Source of the DNA: Clostridiaceae bacterium
GTDB taxonomy: Bacteria; Bacillota; Clostridia; Peptostreptococcales; Natronincolaceae
DNA length: 64,000 bases
Direction: 5' to 3'
Assembly: GCA_018432235.1 (NCBI GenBank)
Contig: JAHDLO010000026.1
Coordinates: 186,001-250,000 of the forward strand
Shown: positions 15,969-25,031 of the stretch, piece after piece
Layout: each line of letters begins with the position of its first letter
How positions within the stretch are numbered: the first letter of the stretch is position 1
Notes under the pieces: model-generated
The model's input: only the letters and a program-made list of their open reading frames with translations
Told to the model about the DNA's origin: nothing
Database searches by the model: none
Program-made: the position numbers and the translations under genes

Positions 15969-18178
15969 TGACTTTAAAAATAGATGAAAAAATTGATGTT
16001 AAAGAAATTTTAAAGGATTTAGAAAGCTATCGCCCAAAGCGTAGGGGCTGGACCTGGAGAAAGAAAAATCCTGCTTTAAAAATGGGGCCCTTTACTTACA
16101 AAAATTGCTCAGAGCCTTTAAAAAATAGTGTGCCACTACCATCTGCTAAGTATTTTGGTGATATAGATCCTCAGCCAGATTATATAATTACGACAGAGAT
16201 TGCTTCAGGCCGCTTTGAGGATGATATCAGACGTATGAGAATGGCTGCATGGCATGGGGCTGACCACATCATGGTGATCAGAACAGCAGGTCAAAGCCAT
16301 TTCGATGGCTTAATAGAGGGGACACCTCAGGGTATTGGAGGCATTCCAATCACAAGAAAGCAAGTAAGGGCACAACGTAAGGCCCTTGATATGATTGAGG
16401 AGGAGGTTGGCAGACCAATCAATTATCATTCCTACATCAGTGGTGTTGCTGGGCCAGAAATCGCGGTTATGTATGCTGAGGAGGGCGTAAATGGTGCACA
16501 TCAGGACCCTCAGTACAATGTACTATATAGAAACATTAATATGATTCGCTCCTTCGTAGATGCGGCAGAGGCTAAGAGAAATATGGTTTGGGCAGATATA
16601 GCGCAAATCGATGGTGCCCACAATGCTAATGCTACGGCTAGAGAGGCCTGGAAGGTAATGCCTGAGCTTATGGTTCAGCATGCCCTAAACTCAATATATT
16701 CCGTTAAGGTCGGTATGAAGAAGGAAAATATTTGCCTTTCAACAGTACCGCCTACAGCACCGCCGGCACCCTGCTTGGCTTTAGACCTGCCATATGCAGT
16801 TGCTTTAAGAGACGTATTTAAGGAATACAAAATGAGAGCCCAAATGAATACAAAGTATATGGAGTCCTCTACTAGAGAGGCGACGGTTACTCATGTATTA
16901 AATCTTATGATTTCAAGATTAACCAGAGCTGATATCCAGTCAACTATTACACCTGATGAGGGAAGAAACGTACCATGGCATATCTACAATATGGAGGCTG
17001 TTGACACAGCAAAGCAGGCCCTTGTTGGTATGGATTCACTGATGGATATGGTTGAGCTAAAGAATGAAGGCTTCTTAAGAGATAAGGCTAGGGAGCTTAA
17101 GGAAAGAGCTGTTCTATTTATGGAGGAGGTTCTTGAGGCTGGTGGCTATTTCAATGCTGTTGAAGAGGGCTTCTTCGTAGACTCAGGCTACTATCCGGAG
17201 AGAAATGGTGATGGTATAGTTAGAAAAATAGATGGTGGTATTGGTGTTGGAACGGTTTATGAAAGAGATGAGGACTATTGCGCTCCAGTAACAGCTCACT
17301 TTGGCTATAACAACGTTGCTCAATACGACCCATCAGCAGTAGAGGAGCCATCTAAGCTAATTGGTGGCGGCACCTATGAAAAGCCTGAAAAAATAATCTT
17401 CATCGATGAGCTAGATGAAACTGATAATGTCAATGTTCGTCTAGAGGAGACTAAGGCATTAAGAGAGACTACAGAGATCAAGCCAGAGGTTGAGTGGACT
17501 GGTGATGGCTATGTGATGATGAATCTATTTATGCCGGCTTCCAGAAGGGTTGCTGAATTTGCAGCTTTAGAAATGGCTAAGAAGATGAATCTTGAGGATG
17601 TAGAGATAATCCACAAGGAGATTATGCATCCTAGTGAAGGCACTAGAATAGAGCTTAAGGGTAAGGTGCCTTTCACAATAGATACAGCTGCCTTAGTAAT
17701 TCCACCAGAGCCTTCAATAATGTCTGAAGAGGAAATTCGTGAGGACATTGCTGCTAAGCCTTTAAAAATTGTTGCAGGTACAGTTGGAGAGGATGAGCAT
17801 TCAGTAGGTCTAAGAGAAATCATAGACATTAAGCATGGCGGTATTGAGAAATATGGCATTGAATGTCATTACCTTGGTACTTCAGTTGCAATCGAGAAGC
17901 TAGTGGATGCAGCTATTGAATTAAATGCAGATGCTATCTTGGCTTCAACAATAATAAGCCACGACGATATTCACTATAAAAACATGAAGAGAATTCATGA
18001 GCTTGCAATAGAAAAGGGAATCCGTGACAGAATAATGATTCTTTGCGGCGGAACTCAGGTTAGCCCTGAAATCGCAGTTCAGCAGGGGGTTGACGCGGGC
18101 TTTGGCAGAGGCTCGAAGGGAGTTCACGTTGCAACATTCCTTGTAGAAAGAAGAAGGGAAATGAGCAATGAAAATTAA
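15968..18178 (+). CDS. oraE: D-ornithine 4,5-aminomutase, large subunit
   Basis: The catalytic E subunit, 736 residues. The N-terminal TIM-barrel region holds substrate and cofactors. The C-terminal Rossmann domain carries the base-off B12 motif DxHxxG as DEHSVG, with the cobalt-ligating histidine at about residue 611. The PLP lysine lies 11 residues further on in IIDIKHGG (about K622), the same spacing as H618/K629 in A. sticklandii. The ILCGGTQVSPEIA segment near the end belongs to the B12 domain. The ATG at 15968 overlaps the oraS stop, and the 3' end overlaps the MutL-like gene by 11 bases. Confidence 0.97.
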   Translation: MTLKIDEKIDVKEILKDLESYRPKRRGWTWRKKNPALKMGPFTYKNCSEPLKNSVPLPSAKYFGDIDPQPDYIITTEIASGRFEDDIRRMRMAAWHGADHIMVIRTAGQSHFDGLIEGTPQGIGGIPITRKQVRAQRKALDMIEEEVGRPINYHSYISGVAGPEIAVMYAEEGVNGAHQDPQYNVLYRNINMIRSFVDAAEAKRNMVWADIAQIDGAHNANATAREAWKVMPELMVQHALNSIYSVKVGMKKENICLSTVPPTAPPAPCLALDLPYAVALRDVFKEYKMRAQMNTKYMESSTREATVTHVLNLMISRLTRADIQSTITPDEGRNVPWHIYNMEAVDTAKQALVGMDSLMDMVELKNEGFLRDKARELKERAVLFMEEVLEAGGYFNAVEEGFFVDSGYYPERNGDGIVRKIDGGIGVGTVYERDEDYCAPVTAHFGYNNVAQYDPSAVEEPSKLIGGGTYEKPEKIIFIDELDETDNVNVRLEETKALRETTEIKPEVEWTGDGYVMMNLFMPASRRVAEFAALEMAKKMNLEDVEIIHKEIMHPSEGTRIELKGKVPFTIDTAALVIPPEPSIMSEEEIREDIAAKPLKIVAGTVGEDEHSVGLREIIDIKHGGIEKYGIECHYLGTSVAIEKLVDAAIELNADAILASTIISHDDIHYKNMKRIHELAIEKGIRDRIMILCGGTQVSPEIAVQQGVDAGFGRGSKGVHVATFLVERRREMSNEN

Positions 18179-19532
18179 TGTATTGGTTGCAGAAATCGGT
18201 AGTACAACTACTGTAGTAAATGCATTTCAAGATATTAATAGCCCCAGTCCGAAATTCCTCGGGCAGGGGCAGGCTCCAACCTCAGTTTTAGAGGGGGACG
18301 TCAACATTGGCTTAAGAGGAGCTATAGAGGACCTAAGGATTAACTTAGGTCTTTCTGTGCTTGAATATGATGAAATGCTGGCCACCAGTAGTGCCGCTGG
18401 AGGCTTAAAAATGACGGTACATGGGCTTGTTTATGATATGACGGTAAGAGCAGCTAAGGAAGCAGCCTTAGGGGCTGGAGCTATCATTCATCAGATAAGT
18501 GCTGGCAGGCTAAAGCGAACCGACATCAAGAAAATTACAGAGCTAAAGCCTAATATAATTTTGATTGCCGGTGGCGTGGATTATGGAGAAAGGGATACAG
18601 CTATTTATAACGCTGAGCTTATTGCTGATCTTGAATTGGGAATCCCAGTTATCTATGCAGGAAATATAGAGAATCAAGAGGAAATCAAAGAGATTTTTAA
18701 GGATACCGACAACAGACTTTATTGTGTTGAAAATGTTTATCCTAAAATAGACCTTTTGAATATTGAGCCAACCAGAAGTGTCATTCAGGATGTTTTTGAG
18801 GAGCATATTATTCATGCACCTGGAATGGTAAAGGTGAGGGAGATGATTGATGGGCCAATTATTCCTACACCGGGAGCTGTTATGGAGGCCTCTAAGCTTT
18901 TAAAGGAGGCCATAGGGGATCTAATAACCTTTGATGTTGGTGGGGCTACAACAGACCTACATTCAGTCACAGAGGGTAGCGAGGAAATCAACAGAATATT
19001 AATCAGTCCAGAGCCCTTGGCTAAACGAACTGTTGAGGGGGATTTGGGCGTGTTTGTAAACATGCTTAATATTGTTGAAAGAATCGGCAAGGATAAGCTT
19101 CAGGCAGAGCTTAAGCTGGATATTGATAAGCTGATTTCAGAGCATAGACCGATACCAAAGACACCAGAGCAGATAGCTTTCGTAGAGAGATTAACGCTAG
19201 AGGCGGTTATGACTGCCCTAGACAGACATGTAGGAAAGCTAAGGGATCTATATGGTCCGGCAGGGAAAAAGACAGTTGCAGAAGGAAAAGATCTGTCTAA
19301 TGTCAAATATATAGTAGGAACCGGTGGCGCTCTAACTAGACTTCCAAAGGGTAAGGCTATATTGGGGGAGATTACTAAAAGAAGCAGAAACAGTCTTTTA
19401 TTGCCTAAAGAGGGTGCTAAGGTCCTTATAGATAAGGACTATATTATGGCTTCCCTTGGGGTATTGGCTAAGCGCTATCCAGAAGCTGCCCTTAGACTAA
19501 TGAAGTCCAGCATGGGCATTCAGGAGGAGTGA
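18168..19532 (+). CDS. MutL/GlmL-like ATPase of the ornithine operon
   Basis: A 454-residue protein of the MutL/GlmL family (not the mismatch-repair MutL). Such proteins accompany B12-dependent mutases and are thought to reactivate or chaperone them. The actin-like ATPase features are visible: the N-terminal phosphate loop VAEIGSTTTVVNAF, the second loop ITFDVGGATTDLHS and the adenosine-loop region IVGTGGALTRLP. It is conserved between oraE and orr in ornithine-fermenting clostridia. A role in restoring OraSE after cobalamin inactivation is inference from context. It overlaps oraE by 11 bases and ends four bases before orr. Confidence 0.9.
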   Translation: MKINVLVAEIGSTTTVVNAFQDINSPSPKFLGQGQAPTSVLEGDVNIGLRGAIEDLRINLGLSVLEYDEMLATSSAAGGLKMTVHGLVYDMTVRAAKEAALGAGAIIHQISAGRLKRTDIKKITELKPNIILIAGGVDYGERDTAIYNAELIADLELGIPVIYAGNIENQEEIKEIFKDTDNRLYCVENVYPKIDLLNIEPTRSVIQDVFEEHIIHAPGMVKVREMIDGPIIPTPGAVMEASKLLKEAIGDLITFDVGGATTDLHSVTEGSEEINRILISPEPLAKRTVEGDLGVFVNMLNIVERIGKDKLQAELKLDIDKLISEHRPIPKTPEQIAFVERLTLEAVMTALDRHVGKLRDLYGPAGKKTVAEGKDLSNVKYIVGTGGALTRLPKGKAILGEITKRSRNSLLLPKEGAKVLIDKDYIMASLGVLAKRYPEAALRLMKSSMGIQEE

Positions 19533-19536
19533 TAGG

Positions 19537-20616
19537 ATGAATCCAAGAATAGATATAGATTTAGACAAAATCAAGCATAATGCCAAGGTGCTGCTGGAGC
19601 TATGTAGGCCATTCAATCTAAGTGTGGCAGCAGTTACTAAGGGCTTCTGTGGTAAGCCAGAAATAGCAGAGGTCTTGGTATCCGCGGGTGTAAAGTATCT
19701 AGCAGATTCTCGCTTAGAGAACTTTGTTAAAATGAAGGATTTACCTTTAGAAAAGCTTTTATTGAGGCTTCCAATGATAAGTCAGGCTAATGAGGTGGTT
19801 ACCTACGCGGATATTAGCTTGAATTCAGAGCTGGAAACAATTAAGTCCTTGAATGCTGCAGCAGAGGATATTTGTACTACACATAAGATTATTCTGATGC
19901 TGGATTTGGGGGACTTAAGAGAGGGTATCTTCGATGCTATGGAGCTTGAGAAGGTGGTTAGAGAAATTAAAGGTCTCAGCAATATAGACTTAATAGGTAT
20001 TGGTACTAATCTCACCTGCTATGGAGGGGTAATTCCAAACGAGGTAAATTTAGGCCAGCTGGTGGAAACTGCTTGTAAAATAGAAGAAATACTCGGAAAA
20101 AAGCTTGAAATAATTAGCGGAGGAAACTCCAGCAGTGTTTATATGCTTATGAACAATAAAATGCCTAAAGGCATAAACCACATAAGGCTTGGAGAAGCAA
20201 TTCTATTAGGCTCAGAGACGGCCTATGGAGAGGCTATACCTAATACCCATCAGGATGCCTTTCAGTTGGTTGCCGAGGTGATAGAGCTAAAGGAAAAGCC
20301 ATCGGTACCGATCGGAGAAATCGGGCGAGATGCCTTTGGCAATGTCCCCACCTTTGTAGATAAGGGTACTCATAAAAGAGGTATATTAGCAGTAGGTAAG
20401 CAGGACATTGCCACACATCCAATCACCCCTGTAGATCAGCAAATAGAGATATTAGGCGGCAGCAGTGACCATCTAATAGTAGACTTCACCAATTGCGACA
20501 AAGAGTACAGGGTCGGAGATGAAGTTGTCTTCAATATAGGCTACGGCGCAATGCTTGCCCTCATGACCAGTGAATACATCCACAAGAATTACGTGTCAGC
20601 GGGACGTTTTGATTGA
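19537..20616 (+). CDS. orr: Ornithine racemase
   Basis: A 359-residue PLP racemase of the alanine racemase fold that converts L- to D-ornithine, the entry step for the aminomutase. The PLP lysine is in AAVTKGFCGKPE (about K35). The barrel continues with LADSRLENF, IGIGTNLTCYGG and a C-terminal beta domain. GGAGGAGTGATAGG precedes the ATG and overlaps the end of the MutL-like gene. It is the last gene of the operon. The long perfect inverted repeat of the following REP-like array may stop or stabilise the transcript. Confidence 0.95.
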   Translation: MNPRIDIDLDKIKHNAKVLLELCRPFNLSVAAVTKGFCGKPEIAEVLVSAGVKYLADSRLENFVKMKDLPLEKLLLRLPMISQANEVVTYADISLNSELETIKSLNAAAEDICTTHKIILMLDLGDLREGIFDAMELEKVVREIKGLSNIDLIGIGTNLTCYGGVIPNEVNLGQLVETACKIEEILGKKLEIISGGNSSSVYMLMNNKMPKGINHIRLGEAILLGSETAYGEAIPNTHQDAFQLVAEVIELKEKPSVPIGEIGRDAFGNVPTFVDKGTHKRGILAVGKQDIATHPITPVDQQIEILGGSSDHLIVDFTNCDKEYRVGDEVVFNIGYGAMLALMTSEYIHKNYVSAGRFD

Positions 20617-20627
20617 CACGCATTCAA

Positions 20628-20766
20628 CACAAGGGGAACACAAGGGGACGGTTAAAGAAAACACAAGGGGACGGTTCTTCTGTGTCATCCATCGGGACAC
20701 AGAAGAACCGTCCCCTTGTGTTCCTTCAGAAGAACCGTCCCCTTGTGTTCCGTCCCCTTGTGTTCT
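20628..20766. repeat. Clustered GAACCGTCCCCTTGTG repeats forming a large hairpin
   Basis: At least five copies of a unit like AACACAAGGGGACGGTTCTT occur in both orientations. A perfect 27-bp inverted repeat (20660-20686 with 20696-20722) closes over a nine-base loop, with further partial copies on either side. This unit is a familiar dispersed repeat in many Firmicutes and resembles the REP sequences moved by REP-associated tyrosine transposases. No such gene is in the window. The small reading frames over this stretch on both strands are products of the repeats. This is the main content of the 20617-20929 gap. Confidence 0.85.
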
Positions 20767-20929
20767 CTTGCGTTCCTTTGTTCCCCTCGGACTCTTCCAA
20801 TTTATACATATCACTGCATGGAACTAAATCGGATTACCTCCGTCTAAATAGTAGAAGCAATGAAAAAAACTCTTGGTACCAAGTAATTTTTACTATGATA
20901 TGAAATGACTATTTAGAGGAGGAATATTT

Positions 20930-21790
20930 ATGAAATTGAGATATGGTAAGGCTTTTATTTTGGGTGTATGTTTAACACTGATGTCAACAGGGGCGGCGTT
21001 AGCTACCGGCAATGCCGCAGGTGGTGGTACGTCGGCATATGATGCAGGCCGTATGCCGCTTATACAAAGCTCTGTTGAAGGGCAAGCACCAACGCTTGGC
21101 CCAGATGCAGCGGTTTCCTACATGGTGGATGAAAGATCACAGCTGCAAAAGGATATTGACAAAAAGCTGTTTGAGATATACGCGGAGGAAATTGCAAAGC
21201 TGAATATTTTTGTAACTCACACTGTTGAGCTTGATGGCAATATTGAGATCGGTATCTCCCCCTACAGCGAAGAAAACTCAAAGCAGCTAAGTAATTTACT
21301 TAAGGAAAAAAATATCAAAATCGTTGAAGGAGAGTTGGCAACAATAATGCCGATGATGGCAAGGGATCTACCGCTGAGACTAGAGCCTGAAGAACTAGGC
21401 TACAGTGAAGAAGTTATGAAAATTCAAATTGCCCTAGATGAATACATGCTTAAGGACAATGGTGCCTTCTTTACAGATAAGGATTTCAAAATCTACAGAA
21501 CCCTTCCCAATGAGGACTATTTAGAGGTGGGTATTTATCCATATAGCGATGCCAATGCGGATGTCATCTATGAGATAGTTGGCAAGGACAGCGTAAGGGT
21601 TGTTGAGGTAACTGAAGCCGAGCTGGAATACAATGAACTGGCAGCAGAAGCAGGAGAAGATATTGTTTTTAGAACAATGGATACCAATGAGGAGGGCGCT
21701 AAGCCTGAAGCCTCAAAAGAGCCTTTGCTTTATGGACTGGGTGCTATGGCATTACTGGCTGGAGGAATATTTGCCGTAAAAAGAAAATAG
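20930..21790 (+). CDS. Secreted, C-terminally anchored protein with a duplicated domain
   Basis: A 286-residue protein of unknown function. A signal peptide (residues 1-25, KAFILGVCLTLMSTGAALA) is followed by two related segments. The first contains VELDGNIEIGISPYSEENSKQL and the second YLEVGIYPYSDANADVI, so the mature protein is an internal duplication of about 80-90 residues. A hydrophobic helix and KRK tail at the end (about 265-286) look like a membrane anchor. There is no LPXTG, so sortase attachment is unlikely. AGAGGAGG precedes the ATG. The gene is alone, with its own terminator. Confidence 0.75.
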   Translation: MKLRYGKAFILGVCLTLMSTGAALATGNAAGGGTSAYDAGRMPLIQSSVEGQAPTLGPDAAVSYMVDERSQLQKDIDKKLFEIYAEEIAKLNIFVTHTVELDGNIEIGISPYSEENSKQLSNLLKEKNIKIVEGELATIMPMMARDLPLRLEPEELGYSEEVMKIQIALDEYMLKDNGAFFTDKDFKIYRTLPNEDYLEVGIYPYSDANADVIYEIVGKDSVRVVEVTEAELEYNELAAEAGEDIVFRTMDTNEEGAKPEASKEPLLYGLGAMALLAGGIFAVKRK

Positions 21791-21802
21791 ATCAATTCTA
21801 AT

Positions 21803-21843
21803 AAAGCTATAACCCTTCTAAAAGTAGGGTTATAGCTTTTTAT
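21803..21843 (+). terminator. Terminator after the duplicated-domain protein
   Basis: AAAGCTATAACCCT pairs with AGGGTTATAGCTTT over a short loop and ends in TTTTTA. Confidence 0.88.
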
Positions 21844-21891
21844 AGCATAAAACCCCCAGCCTACAAATACTATTGTAGGGGGAGGGGTAAT

Positions 21892-22986
21892 ATGAAGAGA
21901 AGGATTGAGATAGAGATTTCGGAAGCTCTGTATTCAGAGCTATTACAGGCAGCTGAGGAGCAGGGCTGTAGTCTGCAGCAGTATATCGAATTAAAAATTG
22001 CCCATGAGACTGAAGGAAAGAAACTGGCGGCTATGAAGAAATTTATTGTAATGGAGCTGCAGCATACGATGAATAAAATTCAAGCCTTAAGACCAGAGGA
22101 GCTGGAGATGGAGGAAAAAAGCAACAGAATTCTAGTATACTCCTATCAGGCTCTTATGCAGCAGTCTACTGCTCTACCACAGGAGCTGGAGGATAAGATT
22201 GCTTTTTATAAGGAAAAGGAATGGCTGGAGGACAGGCTCTTTTATATCATTATTAGCAGAAAAAGGCCAGTTGGCATAATCGGTATTATGCCTCAGCAGG
22301 AGCCGATGCCCTATGGTGATTATTTGCATATATATGGTCTGTATCTGGAAAAAGCTCTGCAAACAAAGAAAAATTTAACCTATTTGTCGGGATATTTACA
22401 GGCCATTGCCAAGCAGGAAAAGGCATTAAATATTGATGTCTCCAATGCAGCTACAAACCTATCGGAGGAGCAGCTGCAGGAAATGGGCTTCCATGCCTTT
22501 TCAGTCTCTCGGCTAGTAAAGGGTAAATTGCAGGCAGTGGCGCCAGAGTTACGAATACAAAAAATAGAAAAGGCTACGGTTGAACTAGAGGATGCGCCAT
22601 TTCAGGAGTATATCATGTCGGAGCGGACTCTACCGCTAAGTCTTCTTGTCAAGGGATGGCAGAAAAGAATATCCTCAGTAGAAGTGGAAAAAGTCAGCTT
22701 CATGCAGGGAAGTGAGTCTATAAGCTACATACTAATTAAGGAAAAGCTGTTATCCCATGGGAATACTGAGCTGAAGCTTAATATACTAGTGAAGCCAATT
22801 GGTGTTTATGATTTAAAGGTTATGGAAGAGATATATGTCAATGTATTGACGGAGGCAGCTAAAGAAGGCAATGATTTTACAATGGTGATATGTTTGCCTG
22901 AGGAACTGAAGGCTCTGGACACTAGGTTAAAGGTCACCTCCTCTATGGCAATAAAGTGGTATAGAAGTCTCATCAATGGTAGCTAA
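21892..22986 (+). CDS. Unknown protein with RHH-like start and possible GNAT-like segment
   Basis: A 364-residue soluble protein not recognised as a named family. The first 45 residues (RRIEIEISEALYSELLQAAEEQGCSLQQYIELK) look like a ribbon-helix-helix unit: a beta strand, then two helices. Residues about 110-210 contain FYIIISRKRPVGIIGIMPQ and YLHIYGLYLEKALQTKKNLTYLSGYLQAI, a pattern reminiscent of an acetyltransferase fold, but without a certain acetyl-CoA motif. A sensor fused to a DNA-binding domain is possible. This is weak inference. GGAGGGG is the ribosome site. It is convergent with the coiled-coil gene, with which it shares a hairpin. Confidence 0.6.
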   Translation: MKRRIEIEISEALYSELLQAAEEQGCSLQQYIELKIAHETEGKKLAAMKKFIVMELQHTMNKIQALRPEELEMEEKSNRILVYSYQALMQQSTALPQELEDKIAFYKEKEWLEDRLFYIIISRKRPVGIIGIMPQQEPMPYGDYLHIYGLYLEKALQTKKNLTYLSGYLQAIAKQEKALNIDVSNAATNLSEEQLQEMGFHAFSVSRLVKGKLQAVAPELRIQKIEKATVELEDAPFQEYIMSERTLPLSLLVKGWQKRISSVEVEKVSFMQGSESISYILIKEKLLSHGNTELKLNILVKPIGVYDLKVMEEIYVNVLTEAAKEGNDFTMVICLPEELKALDTRLKVTSSMAIKWYRSLINGS

Positions 22987-22990
22987 TGCA

Positions 22991-23025
22991 AAGGCCCCGA
23001 TGCTGAAAAAAAGCCTCGAGGCCTT
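22991..23025. terminator. Hairpin between convergent genes
   Basis: AAGGCC, CGA and GCT pair with AGC, TCG and GGCCTT, with two mismatches. The T-run is weak on both sides, so termination is plausible but not certain. Confidence 0.45.
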
Positions 23026-23056
23026 GCCTATATCAATTAAAAGCTTATGTATTTGC

Positions 23057-23470
23057 TTACATGATTACAGCTACCACCAGTATGAGATATAGCGTTTGAA
23101 CGTGGCTCTTGTATTGTGTAACGCTTTTTGTTAGACTATCATTTTCAATCCTCAGCCCCTCCAGCTCAGTATTCAGTGCTTTTACTCTTTCATCAAGGCT
23201 TTCAACCTGATCCAGCTCACCGGTGAGATATTCATAGCGTTGGAGTCTTGCCTCCATATGCAGCAGTCGATTGTTTAGCTCCATAATCTCATGCTCCTTA
23301 CTTAAAAGCTCCTGTTCTGCATAGCCTAAGCTGCTCCTCAGTTCTGTAACATTTCTTGCCAGCTGCTCCTTTTCTCCATCTATAGCATCAGAAATGTCTT
23401 TAATATGATTAAGGCCCTTCTCACTCTCCTTCACCGGAAGGTTGTTGAGGATTTTTTGGTACGTCATCAT
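23057..23470 (-). CDS. Coiled-coil protein with C-terminal membrane segment
   Basis: A 137-residue protein. Residues about 20-115 form a continuous heptad-rich coiled coil (LSKEHEIMELNNRLLHMEARLQ, then VKALNTELEGLRIEND). The last 15 residues (TLYLILVVAVIM) are hydrophobic and may anchor it. The ribosome site GGAGGTGAT supports the start at 23470. It overlaps the end of the upstream propeller-like gene by 50 bases, so both are made together. The paralogous gene at 30703-32406 encodes a propeller-like domain and a similar coiled-coil region in a single chain, so these two products probably act as a pair. The exact role is unknown. Confidence 0.72.
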   Translation of the reverse strand: MMTYQKILNNLPVKESEKGLNHIKDISDAIDGEKEQLARNVTELRSSLGYAEQELLSKEHEIMELNNRLLHMEARLQRYEYLTGELDQVESLDERVKALNTELEGLRIENDSLTKSVTQYKSHVQTLYLILVVAVIM

Positions 23471-24608
23471 TAATATCACCTCCAAAGCCTATGAATTGAA
23501 TATTTGGGTAGAGGGTACCAAAGAGATAGTCACAGTTTATTAGGGTCATATCCAATTTGGCGTTTGACGCAAAACGATATCTTTTAAAGCTCATAAGCTT
23601 AGTCTTTGCAATCAGATTCGGTGTAGACCAGGTTTTACCATTGTCGGTTGAATAGCAGGATACCAGACTGTTGAATTGGAACCAAACTATCCAAAGGACC
23701 TTATTAAAGCCAATCAAATAAGGAAAGGAGCAATTTTGACGATCTGATAATATAATCGGCGTAGAGGATGCCTCAGCATCGCTACTGGTATCACTAACTG
23801 CATCCTCCTCCTGCAATAGCTGGCCTATTTCATCAATTGTTTTTCCCATTTCTCCGGTATCTTTATCCAAAAGCTTTGCTTTAGGCAGCTTTGATAGGTT
23901 ATGCTGCTGATATTTTACCGTCAGCCCATCCTCCTCCAGCATACTCCAGGTAATATGTAAAAGACCATAGATATCGATCAGACCATCTAAGTAGATTTTC
24001 CGTTCTGAAATATCCGTAAGCCGTCTTGAAAACTCCCAGGACATATCCTCCTGTTGAAGCCTTGTTAAATAAAATTCCTCACAAACTGAATTATAGGAGG
24101 CGAAGAGGAGGTAAAGATTATCCTCATGCTTCAGGAGCTTAAATGGGTTTATATATTTGTTGAAGGTGATGGCCTCAATCGTCTGATGATGCCATTGATC
24201 CTTGTGCTTTGTGATGTGCTGTATTTTACAGGTGTTCCTTGAGCCACTGTTCTGATATAAATAAAAGAAATGCAATTGGTTCTTTACGAGGGCGATATCT
24301 GGATAATAGGCGTTTTCATTGTTTTTATTTATTGCGGCTACCTTGTGACTTCGCCAGAGCTTTTCCTCCAAATAATAATAGTTGATTTCTCCGCTCCCAT
24401 GTATGACAAGGGCATGGATTTTGTCTCTGCTGTCAATGGCGGCTGCAAAATGACGGCAGGCCTTGTTAGAGATTATGGTCTTATCTATCCATTGATTGCT
24501 TTTGTTGGAGTAAATACATTCCAGCTGTTCCTTCTCGTTAATGAAAAAATTATATATTTTGTCGCTGGAATCCTTTAAGACATACTCGTATTTTCCAACT
24601 AACCCCAT
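23421..24608 (-). CDS. Beta-propeller (BNR/sialidase-like) protein
   Basis: A 395-residue protein with repeating WxxxxI and DxxxxLH-type strands expected for a six- or seven-bladed propeller: KIHALVIHGSGEINYYYLEEKLW, HHQTIEAI, LDGLIDIYGLLHITWSML. A Asp-box-like segment, CYSTDNGKTWSTP, is near the C-terminus. There is no signal peptide. It shares overall design with the N-terminal 370 residues of the protein at 30703-32406. AGGATGTGAT supports the ATG at 24608. The neighbours and the lack of secretion signal suggest a spore-coat or forespore-side surface role, which is inference. Confidence 0.72.
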   Translation of the reverse strand: MGLVGKYEYVLKDSSDKIYNFFINEKEQLECIYSNKSNQWIDKTIISNKACRHFAAAIDSRDKIHALVIHGSGEINYYYLEEKLWRSHKVAAINKNNENAYYPDIALVKNQLHFFYLYQNSGSRNTCKIQHITKHKDQWHHQTIEAITFNKYINPFKLLKHEDNLYLLFASYNSVCEEFYLTRLQQEDMSWEFSRRLTDISERKIYLDGLIDIYGLLHITWSMLEEDGLTVKYQQHNLSKLPKAKLLDKDTGEMGKTIDEIGQLLQEEDAVSDTSSDAEASSTPIILSDRQNCSFPYLIGFNKVLWIVWFQFNSLVSCYSTDNGKTWSTPNLIAKTKLMSFKRYRFASNAKLDMTLINCDYLFGTLYPNIQFIGFGGDINDDVPKNPQQPSGEGE

Positions 24609-24613
24609 AAAAA

Positions 24614-24808
24614 TCACATCCTATAAGATTCTAGCACCCTTACCAGCTCAAGTTTTACTTCAGCAACGGTAATATTTTTCAAGAACTGCTTTGTCAGTCG
24701 CAACATAGTCCAAAATCTTGCTTCCCCTCCGCCTTGTCCTGAAAAAAATTCGCAATTTAATGCTTGGTATTCCTTGGTCAAATCTCCGTATAGCTTCGTT
24801 GTCAGCAG
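24614..24808 (-). pseudogene. Possible small ORF or gene remnant upstream of the propeller gene
   Basis: On the minus strand a 64-codon frame has protein-like composition: LYGDLTKEYQALNCEFF, then GQGGGEARFWTMLRLTKQF and VAEVKLELVRVLESYRM. It ends five bases before the propeller start. It lacks an ATG near its beginning and has no clear ribosome site, so it may be the tail of a decayed gene, or a short protein beginning at an internal TTG or ATG. A second, overlapping frame further upstream also looks partly protein-like, which would fit a frameshift. The rest of the 24618-25031 gap holds only the candidate sigma-K promoter. Confidence 0.3.
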
Positions 24809-24943
24809 TCAAAAATTCCTCGATAAGACTGCATCCTCTCCTCGCTATACGAAAACTCCCTCAGGGCTTAACCTAAGTATTAACTGCGACAAGGTACTAG
24901 TAAAATATATGCAAAATCTTTATAAAAATTACTTATTAGTAGC

Positions 24944-24971
24944 ACCTAAAGATAGGTTATTTCATATTTTA
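24944..24971 (+). promoter_or_regulatory. Candidate sigma-K (late mother-cell) promoter
   Basis: AC at 24944-24945, 17 bases, then CATATTTTA at 24963-24971 fits the AC-N16/17-CATANNNTA pattern of sigma-K promoters. It lies about 60 bases before the start of the DKVY-S family gene. Confidence 0.42.
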
Positions 24972-25031
24972 CAGTAAGTGATATTTAAGAAATATTACAT
25001 TTACTGAAAATAAGAAAGAGGAGATGATATA

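Noticed and set aside
20570..20903. Small frames on both strands in the repeat array after orr
   Set aside because: They translate the ACAAGGGGACGG repeats and have repetitive, meaningless sequences.
24774..24977. Plus-strand 67-codon frame before the DKVY-S gene
   Set aside because: It has no ribosome site and lies over the candidate sigma-K promoter and the minus-strand remnant.
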